A stretch of DNA of 5,515 nucleotides from Salinibacterium sp. (lineage in GTDB: Bacteria; Actinomycetota; Actinomycetes; Actinomycetales; Microbacteriaceae). Below the pieces are notes generated by a model. It saw nothing but the letters and a program-made list of their open reading frames with translations, was not told the origin of the DNA and did no database searches. Location: contig SCSV01000166.1 of assembly GCA_004297555.1 (NCBI GenBank), forward strand, positions 1 to 5,515, in the 5' to 3' direction. Positions 1 to 5,319 of this stretch are shown piece by piece. Made by a program: the position numbers and the translations under genes. How positions within the stretch are numbered: position 1 is the stretch's first letter; each line of letters starts with the position of its first letter.

Positions 1-983
1 GCTTGGACCACGTAGAACATGATCGTGTTCTCCCCGCCGAAGACTGCCGCGGCGATCTGGGCAATCACGCTGCGCTGTGGCTCGACCGTGCAATTCGCGA
101 ACCCCACAAGGTTGCAAGGATCTTCGACGTAATGGACGTGACTCAAGAGAGCTAAGGCGGTGACTCCGGCGAAGAGCACGATAGCAATGACGCCCATCAT
201 CACGAGTGTGCGCTGAGCGTTTCGCACCTTCGGCTGGCGGAATGCCTGCACCCCATTGGCGATTGCTTCCACTCCGGTGAGGGCAGAGCATCCGCTCGCG
301 AAAGCGCGAAGAAGCAGCAAGGTAATGCCGACCCCGATGATCTCGTCGTGCTTGACGGCGAAGTTGGACGAGAGGGCGGTGGGTGTGTCGCCTAGCAACG
401 CCCGCCCGAGTCCCACCACAACCATGACGAAGATGCTGCCGACGAACAGGTAGGTCGGAAGCGCGAAAGCCTTGCTGGACTCCTTGACGCCGCGAAGGTT
501 GGTTGCGGCGAGGACAGCGATGAAGAAGATCGCAATTTCAACTCGCCACGGGTTCAGCTCGGGAACCGCGGAGATGATGTTGTCCACCCCAGAGGCCACC
601 GATACCGCAACGGTCAGGACGTAGTCGACGAGCAGGGCGGATGCGACCACCAAGCCGGCCTTCTCGCCCAGGTTCTTGTGCGCGACCTCGTAATCGCCGC
701 CGCCCGAGGGGTAGGCCTTGATGAGCTGCCGAAACGACGCGACGACCGTGATCAGTAGCAGGACGACTGCAGCAGCAACCCAAGGTGCGAAGACGAGAAA
801 TGACAGGCCGCCGAGCGACAAAATGAGTAAGAGTTCCTGGGTGGCGTACGCCACCGAGGAGAGCGCGTCGCTCGCAAAGATCGGGAGCGCCAGGCGCTTG
901 GGGAGGAGTTGGCCCTCGAGCTTCTCGGAGGCAAGCGGCTCACCGATCAGCCACCGCTTGGGCGACCGGACTTCGTTAGTCAC
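1..983 (-). CDS. KimA/KUP-like APC-superfamily permease, probable potassium importer (3' part outside window)
   Basis: The reverse strand is open from a GTG at 983 to the window edge, giving 327 residues of a protein that should be about 600-680 long. It resembles Bacillus subtilis KimA (YdaO), a proton-coupled K+ importer of the inner membrane. The N-terminus reads KRWLIGEPL, like KRFLIGKPL in KimA, which supports this start. TM1 carries SDALSSVAYATQE (Asp39, Tyr46), TM3 DYVLTVAVSVASG (Thr124, Ser128) and TM6 SGCSALTGVEAI (Thr236). These match, with a constant offset where I could count it, residues described as K+ ligands in KimA; this comparison is from memory. AYPSGGGDY (90-98) is another family block. 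Seven membrane segments lie before residue 283, followed by a loop with Cys290 and Cys298. The missing C-terminal cytoplasmic domain would be the regulatory part. A general amino-acid permease remains possible, since actinobacterial members are often named only as APC permeases. The gene diverges from the merR gene. Confidence 0.85.
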   Translation of the reverse strand, partial: MTNEVRSPKRWLIGEPLASEKLEGQLLPKRLALPIFASDALSSVAYATQELLLILSLGGLSFLVFAPWVAAAVVLLLITVVASFRQLIKAYPSGGGDYEVAHKNLGEKAGLVVASALLVDYVLTVAVSVASGVDNIISAVPELNPWRVEIAIFFIAVLAATNLRGVKESSKAFALPTYLFVGSIFVMVVVGLGRALLGDTPTALSSNFAVKHDEIIGVGITLLLLRAFASGCSALTGVEAIANGVQAFRQPKVRNAQRTLVMMGVIAIVLFAGVTALALLSHVHYVEDPCNLVGFANCTVEPQRSVIAQIAAAVFGGENTIMFYVVQ

Positions 984-997
984 GAGGGGCGAGCCTA

Positions 998-1003
998 CTC
1001 CTC
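998..1003 (-). promoter_or_regulatory. Candidate ribosome binding site of the permease gene
   Basis: The minus strand reads GAGGAG here, but 14 bases separate it from the GTG at 983, longer than the usual 5-10. No better purine-rich site lies nearer, and no nearer in-frame start fits the family N-terminus. Initiation may therefore be weak or the site may not be used. Confidence 0.4.
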
Positions 1004-1013
1004 GTGCGCACGC

Positions 1014-1030
1014 TGTCAACTTGGTTGACA
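1014..1030. repeat. Perfect 7-3-7 palindrome, candidate operator
   Basis: TGTCAAC-TTG-GTTGACA is a perfect inverted repeat, 31 bases upstream of the permease start. Each arm ends in a TTGACA box reading outward, but no convincing -10 box lies 16-19 bases further on either strand, so I do not call a promoter. The half-site GTTGAC also forms the palindrome in the merR promoter, in the opposite arrangement. A regulator binding here could affect the permease; which one is unknown. Confidence 0.5.
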
Positions 1031-1054
1031 CCGCCCTACCCGCCACCCCGCACT

Positions 1055-1131
1055 AACCATTCGGGAGGATGACACGCCGCGCGCGCTGCTGCTGCCCTCC
1101 TGGAAGCGGCGCGTCATCCTCCGAGATGGTT
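1055..1131. repeat. Long imperfect inverted repeat able to form a 26-bp stem with a 25-base loop
   Basis: The left arm (1055-1080) and the reverse complement of the right arm (1106-1131) agree at 22 of 26 positions, with an uninterrupted 10-bp core GGAGGATGAC and a 6-bp CGCCGC block next to the loop (1081-1105). One mismatch becomes a G-U pair in plus-strand RNA and a different one in minus-strand RNA. The element lies between divergent genes, so it is not the terminator of either. It could be a leader structure, a small regulatory RNA or a short palindromic mobile repeat. I see no target-site duplication. Confidence 0.6.
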
Positions 1132-1146
1132 CGAGAGTTTGCTTGA
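1069..1146 (+). CDS. Possible 25-residue leader peptide with three consecutive cysteines
   Basis: An ATG at 1069 opens a short frame ending in TGA at 1144-1146, just before the merR operator. It reads MTRRARCCCPPGSG and then a Ser-rich tail ending EFA. Actinobacteria are known to use short poly-cysteine upstream ORFs as cysteine-responsive attenuators ahead of sulfur genes, and the MTRR...CCC pattern recalls them. Against it: the GGAGG abuts the ATG with no spacer, the downstream genes are not sulfur-related, and most of the frame lies within the inverted repeat, whose other strand also encodes an MTRR start by symmetry. This is a weak candidate only. Confidence 0.2.
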   Translation: MTRRARCCCPPGSGASSSEMVREFA

Positions 1147-1173
1147 GGTTGACGCGACGTCAACGTGTAGCGT
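1143..1173 (+). promoter_or_regulatory. MerR-type promoter with 19-bp spacer and internal palindromic operator
   Basis: A -35 box TTGAGG (1143-1148) and a -10 box TAGCGT (1168-1173) are separated by 19 bases, the elongated spacing typical of promoters that MerR proteins activate by DNA distortion. The spacer is mostly filled by a perfect palindrome, GTTGACG-CGA-CGTCAAC (1148-1164). Transcription would start near 1180, just before the merR ribosome site. This suggests autoregulation by the MerR protein encoded immediately downstream. The boxes and palindrome are read directly from the sequence; regulator binding is inferred. Confidence 0.6.
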
Positions 1174-1185
1174 CGATGTTTGAGA

Positions 1186-1191
1186 GAGGGG
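1186..1191 (+). promoter_or_regulatory. Ribosome binding site that fixes the merR start at GTG 1198
   Basis: GAGGGG ends six bases before the GTG at 1198, a normal spacing. The in-frame ATG at 1192 abuts it directly and the in-frame TTG at 1180 lies upstream of it, so both are poorer starts. Confidence 0.6.
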
Positions 1192-1197
1192 ATGCCC

Positions 1198-1956
1198 GTG
1201 GACTGGTCGATCCAAGATGTCGCGCGGCTCGCCGGAACCACTTCGCGCACGCTCAGGCACTACGACGATGTCGGATTACTCCGGCCGAGCCGTATCGGCA
1301 GCAACGGCTACCGGTACTACGACGAGCGCGCGCTGGTGCGCTTGCAGCGCATCCTCATGCTGCGCGCGCTCGGGCTTGGCATCCCGGCGATCGGCGAGGT
1401 GCTCGCGGGCAACACCGATGACGCGCACGCGCTCGCCGGTCACCTCGATTGGCTCAAGCAGGAGAAAGAACGCATCGACCGGCAAATCGCCACGGTCGAA
1501 ACCACGATCCTCACGATGGAAGGCGGGGAACAACTGATGGCAGAGAACATGTTCGACGGGTTCGACCACACCCAGTACCGCGAGGAGGTCGAAGACCGTT
1601 GGGGCAAAGACGCCTACGCGAAGGGTGACGCCTGGTGGCGTTCGATGAGCGCGACTGAGAAGGAGGAGTGGCAGCAACGGCAGAAGCAACTCGGGGCGGA
1701 CTGGATTGCTGCGGCGAAGAGCGGTGTCGCGCCCGACAGTGCTGAGGCTCAGGAGTTGGCTCAGCGGCAGTTCGACTGGTTGAAGGGCATCCCGGGCACA
1801 CCGGGCGGTGGCTCGACAGGGCCGACGAAGCCCTACTTCCTGGGCCTTGCCGAGATGTATGTGGCGGATGCCCGCTTCGCAGCGAACTACGGAGGAATCG
1901 AGGGCGCCACCTTCGTTCGCGACGCGATGACCGTCTTCGCGGAGGCGAACCTCTGA
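1198..1956 (+). CDS. TipA-type MerR transcriptional regulator with TipAS drug-binding domain
   Basis: This 252-residue cytoplasmic DNA-binding protein has the length of Streptomyces TipAL (about 253). Residues 4-22 (SIQDVARLAGTTSRTLRHY) are the MerR helix-turn-helix. Residues 30-45, including NGYRYYD, form the wing, and about 75-110 are the charged dimerisation coiled coil. Residues 118-252 form a TipAS-like domain: FDGFDHTQYREEVEDRWG, then a Trp-rich helix, then LAEMYVADARF and a final FVRDAM helix. TipAS domains bind thiopeptides and other hydrophobic compounds and switch the regulator on. The TipAL cysteine that bonds thiostrepton has no counterpart: the protein contains no cysteine, and the stretch before LAEMYV is a Gly/Pro-rich loop (197-212). 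Binding, if any, should be non-covalent and the ligand may differ. The gene sits behind its own MerR-type promoter and 56 bases upstream of an RND pump gene, its likely target. The GTG 1198 start is chosen on ribosome-site spacing and family N-terminus. Confidence 0.93.
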   Translation: MDWSIQDVARLAGTTSRTLRHYDDVGLLRPSRIGSNGYRYYDERALVRLQRILMLRALGLGIPAIGEVLAGNTDDAHALAGHLDWLKQEKERIDRQIATVETTILTMEGGEQLMAENMFDGFDHTQYREEVEDRWGKDAYAKGDAWWRSMSATEKEEWQQRQKQLGADWIAAAKSGVAPDSAEAQELAQRQFDWLKGIPGTPGGGSTGPTKPYFLGLAEMYVADARFAANYGGIEGATFVRDAMTVFAEANL

Positions 1957-1964
1957 CGAAGACC

Positions 1965-1976
1965 CTCCCTTGGGAG
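1965..1976. repeat. Short perfect palindrome upstream of the RND gene
   Basis: CTCCC-TT-GGGAG lies 9 bases after the merR stop and about 37 bases before the likely RND transcription start. Its five-base arms are too short, and it has no T-run, to be a convincing terminator. It might be an operator, but could be chance. Confidence 0.25.
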
Positions 1977-2001
1977 TATGCGGGCGGGCAGGAGTCGCTG
2001 C

Positions 2002-2007
2002 GATAAT
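2002..2007 (+). promoter_or_regulatory. Candidate -10 box for leaderless transcription of the RND gene
   Basis: GATAAT matches TATAAT at five of six positions and ends five bases before the GTG at 2013, so transcription would begin at or next to the start codon. Leaderless mRNAs are common in actinobacteria. The only purine-rich Shine-Dalgarno candidate, AGGAG at 1990-1994, is 18 bases from the GTG, too far to work well. No clear -35 box is seen. Read-through from the merR promoter would be a second source of transcript. Confidence 0.45.
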
Positions 2008-2012
2008 CCGGT

Positions 2013-5000
2013 GTGCATCTCTTCTCAGTATTCAGCCTGCGAAACCGGGCCCTGATCGCACTCGTCACGATCGTGGTGGGAGTCTTCGGAGGGGTGTCAC
2101 TGACAGCCCTCAAGCAAGAGCTCATTCCCTCGCTCTCGCTGCCGCAGATCTTCATCGTGACGAGTTACCCCGGTGCCTCTCCCGCGGTGGTCGAGAAGGA
2201 TGTATCTACGCCGATCGAGTCGGCCATCCAAGGTGTGGCCGGACTCGACTCGACGACCTCGACCTCGAGCGCCGGGGCATCCAATGTCACTGCGTCGTTC
2301 GATTACGGCACAAATATCGTCACTGCCGAGCAGAAGATTCAACTCGCGCTCGACCGCATTTCCGCGCAGCTCCCCGACTCGGCCGAGACGCAAGTTCTCA
2401 GCTTCAGCTTCTCCGATCTGCCCGTGATCCAGATCGCAGTCTCAAGCGATCTCGACCCGCACGAGCTTTCGACGAAGCTCGAGGACTCGACGGTCATCGC
2501 CCTGAAGAAGGTCGACAACGTCGCTGATGTCACGCTCCTGGGCACACGGGACCAGCGCATCGAGATCACCCCGAACACCACAAAGCTTGCTGAACGCGGG
2601 TTGTCAGTTCGTGCAATTCGCGCGGCCCTGGATAACAACGGCGTCTTGCTGCCCGCCGGTCAGGTCACTGAGAACGGCGAGACGCTCATCGTTCAGGCCG
2701 GCAAGCGGATCGAGTCAGCCGGCAACCTGGCGGATCTTCCCATCGTCGGCGGCTTCCGAGCTACTCAAATACGCGATGTTGCGAGCGTGCGTGTCGTCGA
2801 CGATCCCATCGTCGGAATCTCCCGCGTCAACGGCAAACCATCATTAACTATCGCCATCACCAAGACACCGGCAGGGAATACGGTCGCCGTCTCGCGGGAT
2901 GTTCGGGCCATCCTTCCGAACTTGGAGAGCGCGCTCGGCCACAACACGAAGTTCTCGATCGTGTTCGACCAGGCGCCCTTCATCGAAGAGTCGATAAAGA
3001 GCCTCGCCACCGAGGGCCTACTCGGCCTCGCATTCGCCGTGATTGTGATTCTGCTCTTCTTGCTCTCGGTGCGAGCGACTTTGGTGACCGCCATCTCGAT
3101 TCCTGCCTCGGTGCTCATCACGTTCATCGGCATGCAGGCTTCGGGCTACACCTTGAACATCATTACCCTCGGCGCGCTCACGATCGCGATCGGTCGAGTG
3201 GTGGATGACTCGATCGTCGTCATCGAGAACATCAAGCGGCATCTGTCGCTCGGTGAGGAGAAGGTCGCGGCGATTCTGGCGGCCGTGCGCGAGGTCGCGG
3301 GCGCGATCACCGCCTCGACGATCACGACCGTTGCCGTGTTCCTGCCACTCGCGCTGGTTGGCGATATTACGGGCGAGTTGTTCCGGCCCTTTGCACTGAC
3401 GGTGACCATCGCGCTCGGGGCATCCCTCTTCGTCGCTCTCACGATCGTTCCTGTGCTCGCCTATTGGTTCTTGGGCCAGATAGCACCTGCGGCGACGTCC
3501 GCAAAGTCTGCACCGATCGATGAACTCGACCGGCCAACGCGGCTGCAACGCGGCTATCTCCCGATCATCCGCTGGACGCTCAAGCGACCGATCGTCACGA
3601 TTCTCATCGCGGTGCTCCTGCTCGGCGGCACCTTCGCCGCGAAGGATTTGATGAAGACGAACTTCATCGGCGACAGCGGGCAGAACACGCTCACGGTGAG
3701 CCAGACGATGCCGCTCGGCTCAAGCCTCGATGTTCGGGATGTCGCGGCCAAGAAGGTAGAGAAGGCTCTGCTCGGCGTCGATGGCGTCGTCACCGTGCAG
3801 CTGTCCGTCGGATCTGCTGGCAGCGCGCTGCGCCAAGCCTTCGCGGGCACCGGCTCGTCGACGTTCTCGGTCACGACCGACCCCAATGTGAACCAAGTGC
3901 AGCTTCAAGCTCGCGTGCGCAAAGTGCTCAAGACCATCGACCATGCCGGCGACATCAGCCTTGCGGCCTCGTCGTCGGGTTTCGCGTCCTCGAACATCAA
4001 CGTCAACATCACGGCGAGCGACGATGCCGATTTGCGCGCCGCAACTGCCGAGGTTCTCGATCGAGTATCCGGCTTGAAGGTCGTCGCTCAAGCTACGAGC
4101 AATCTCTCAAATTCGCAGCCATTCATCTCCATCGAGGTCAACCGCGCGAGGGCCGCGAAGCACGGCCTGAGCGAACTGGCGATTGGGTCGATCATTACCC
4201 AGGCAATGAATCCCTCGGCCGTGGGCTCGGTCGTCATCGATGAGAAGACGCTCTCGATCTACATCGTCAACACCAAGGCGCCCGACACGATCAAAGAAAT
4301 TCGGGCGTTCGTGATCCCCACCGCCACCGGTGCGCTTCATCTTGGTGACCTGGCGAGCGTCACGGAGACGAATGGTCCGTCGAGCATCACGACCATCAAG
4401 GGCGAGCGCAGTGCCACGGTGGCAATCACGCCCAACAGTGACGACGTCGGCACCGCATCGAACGTCGTGTCAGCAGCGGTTGCACGGGCCGACCTACCCG
4501 CGGGTGCGGACGCTGAGATTGCCGGCGTGACCGCTCAGCAGAGCGACGCCTTCGGCCAGCTCGCGATCGCGCTGCTCGTCGCCATCCTGATTGTCTATGT
4601 CGTGATGGTCGCGACGTTCAAGAGCTTGCGCCAACCGCTACTCCTGTTGATCTCGGTGCCGTTCGCTGCCACTGGTGCGATCGCCCTCCAGATACTCTCC
4701 GGGGTTCCGCTCGGGGTGCCGTCGTTGATCGGCGCGCTCATGCTCATCGGCATCGTGGTGACCAACGCGATCGTGCTCGTCGATCTGATCAACCAGTACC
4801 GCGCTCGCGGCCTGGCTGTCGCCGCCGCGATCGTGCATGGTGCCGCTCGGCGATTGCGCCCGATTCTGATGACGGCGCTCGCGACGATCTTCGCTCTGGT
4901 GCCGCTTGGCATCGGCGTCACAGGCAAGGGCGGCTTCATCTCGCAGCCGCTCGCGATCATCGTGATCGGTGGACTCGTGTCATCGACGGTGCTCACGCTT

Positions 5001-5081
5001 GTCGTTCTGCCGACCCTGTATTACCTCGTCGAGGGCGCGAAAGAGCGGCGCCAGGCGCGCGCTCTGGCCCGCGCCGCGTAG
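2013..5081 (+). CDS. RND-family efflux transporter permease (SwrC/YerP-like, AcrB superfamily)
   Basis: This 1022-residue inner-membrane pump has the usual RND length and duplicated plan. TM1 is at about 12-34, the first large extracytoplasmic porter domain at 35-330, TM2-6 at about 333-488, TM7 at 525-543, the second porter domain at 545-845, and TM8-12 at about 846-1003. TM4 carries the proton-relay pair Asp398-Asp399 in VVDDSIVVIENI, equivalent to AcrB Asp407/Asp408. TM10 reads GIVVTNAIVLVDLINQ, with Thr917 where AcrB has Lys940. TM11 begins RLRPILMT, conserved in the family. The early blocks PGASPAVVEKDVSTPIE and TAEQKIQLALDRI are typical of the drug/HAE1 branch rather than MmpL. It presumably exports amphipathic compounds using the proton gradient. 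No adaptor or outer-membrane channel gene lies beside it, as expected in a Gram-positive. An in-frame TAA at 2004 leaves the GTG at 2013 as the natural start. It follows the TipA-type merR by 56 bases, suggesting ligand-induced expression. Substrate unknown. Confidence 0.95.
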   Translation: MHLFSVFSLRNRALIALVTIVVGVFGGVSLTALKQELIPSLSLPQIFIVTSYPGASPAVVEKDVSTPIESAIQGVAGLDSTTSTSSAGASNVTASFDYGTNIVTAEQKIQLALDRISAQLPDSAETQVLSFSFSDLPVIQIAVSSDLDPHELSTKLEDSTVIALKKVDNVADVTLLGTRDQRIEITPNTTKLAERGLSVRAIRAALDNNGVLLPAGQVTENGETLIVQAGKRIESAGNLADLPIVGGFRATQIRDVASVRVVDDPIVGISRVNGKPSLTIAITKTPAGNTVAVSRDVRAILPNLESALGHNTKFSIVFDQAPFIEESIKSLATEGLLGLAFAVIVILLFLLSVRATLVTAISIPASVLITFIGMQASGYTLNIITLGALTIAIGRVVDDSIVVIENIKRHLSLGEEKVAAILAAVREVAGAITASTITTVAVFLPLALVGDITGELFRPFALTVTIALGASLFVALTIVPVLAYWFLGQIAPAATSAKSAPIDELDRPTRLQRGYLPIIRWTLKRPIVTILIAVLLLGGTFAAKDLMKTNFIGDSGQNTLTVSQTMPLGSSLDVRDVAAKKVEKALLGVDGVVTVQLSVGSAGSALRQAFAGTGSSTFSVTTDPNVNQVQLQARVRKVLKTIDHAGDISLAASSSGFASSNINVNITASDDADLRAATAEVLDRVSGLKVVAQATSNLSNSQPFISIEVNRARAAKHGLSELAIGSIITQAMNPSAVGSVVIDEKTLSIYIVNTKAPDTIKEIRAFVIPTATGALHLGDLASVTETNGPSSITTIKGERSATVAITPNSDDVGTASNVVSAAVARADLPAGADAEIAGVTAQQSDAFGQLAIALLVAILIVYVVMVATFKSLRQPLLLLISVPFAATGAIALQILSGVPLGVPSLIGALMLIGIVVTNAIVLVDLINQYRARGLAVAAAIVHGAARRLRPILMTALATIFALVPLGIGVTGKGGFISQPLAIIVIGGLVSSTVLTLVVLPTLYYLVEGAKERRQARALARAA

Positions 5082-5112
5082 CGCCAGTGCAGCGGTTTCG
5101 GCCGTGATGGAG

Positions 5113-5118
5113 TAACGT
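5113..5118 (+). promoter_or_regulatory. Candidate -10 box (TAACGT) for the downstream gene
   Basis: TAACGT fits the actinobacterial TANNNT pattern and would start transcription near 5124, leaving a leader of about 195 bases before the ATG at 5320. No good -35 box lies 16-19 bases upstream, so support is weak. I saw no better promoter nearer the gene. Confidence 0.3.
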
Positions 5119-5138
5119 AGCTGGGTCGGCTCAAGACA

Positions 5139-5154
5139 GCGCGGAATCCCGCGC
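5139..5154 (+). terminator. Hairpin that could alternatively terminate the RND transcript
   Basis: GCGCGG-AATC-CCGCGC is a perfect 6-bp GC-rich stem with a 4-base loop, 57 bases past the RND stop. What follows is ATGGGTTTG rather than a true T-run, so intrinsic termination is uncertain. The same hairpin fits inside the larger leader structure described for 5119-5319. Confidence 0.3.
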
Positions 5155-5309
5155 ATGGGTTTGTAAGTCTTGCGGGCCGGTTTGCCAGCTAATCCAGTTG
5201 GCGACAATCACACGAATGTATGTGACGGCCTCGGTCAAAGACTGCCCGGGTTCAGTAGTGCGTAGCGGCGTTTTCGAACGTCTGCGCAACCATGCAGCGA
5301 ACACAACCC

Positions 5310-5315
5310 GGAAAG
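5310..5315 (+). promoter_or_regulatory. Ribosome binding site of the 3' gene
   Basis: GGAAAG lies four bases before the ATG at 5320. It is a modest Shine-Dalgarno match, but the only one near this start. Confidence 0.45.
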
Positions 5316-5319
5316 AATC

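Larger units (their letters stand above)
5119..5319 (+). other. Gene-free stretch with successive RNA hairpins, probable structured 5' leader
   Basis: No coding frame here resembles a protein, and I find no tRNA. Four foldable elements follow one another on the plus strand. First, CAAGAC (5132-5137) pairs with GTCTTG (5167-5172) and encloses the GCGCGG/CCGCGC hairpin at 5139-5154. Second, GCCAGCT/AGTTGGC (5184-5202) forms 7 bp, one of them G-U, with a 5-base loop. Third, TCACA/TGTGA (5208-5225) gives a weak 5-bp stem. Fourth, 5259-5288 folds as TGCGT/GCGCA plus a 6-bp stem capped by a TTCG tetraloop at 5273-5276. The last one stands about 20 bases before the ribosome site. The arrangement suggests a cis-regulatory leader, possibly temperature- or growth-responsive as for some RNA helicase genes. 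Folding was judged by eye. Confidence 0.4.

Noticed and set aside
538..943. Overlapping open frames on both strands at 538-783, 718-1056 and 752-943
   Set aside because: They lie over the permease gene in other frames, contain Arg/Ser-rich translations with no family resemblance, and are explained by high-GC shadow frames.
1014..1019. TTGACA on the minus strand as the -35 box of the permease promoter
   Set aside because: The matching -10 would fall at about 991-996, on or after the ribosome site and too near the GTG at 983, and no -10-like sequence is there.
984..1140. A c-di-AMP (ydaO-type) riboswitch ahead of the KimA-like gene, as in Bacillus
   Set aside because: The minus-strand leader does not show the conserved riboswitch core that I would expect, only the long simple hairpin. 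A covariance-model search would settle it.
5045..5077. GC-rich stem around the RND stop codon as a terminator
   Set aside because: Pairing needs a 4-base bulge, lies mostly in the coding sequence, is built from repetitive GCG, and has no T-run after it.
5171..5262. A tRNA-like stretch around GGTTCAG in the intergenic region
   Set aside because: No acceptor stem, anticodon arm or proper T-arm can be drawn around it.
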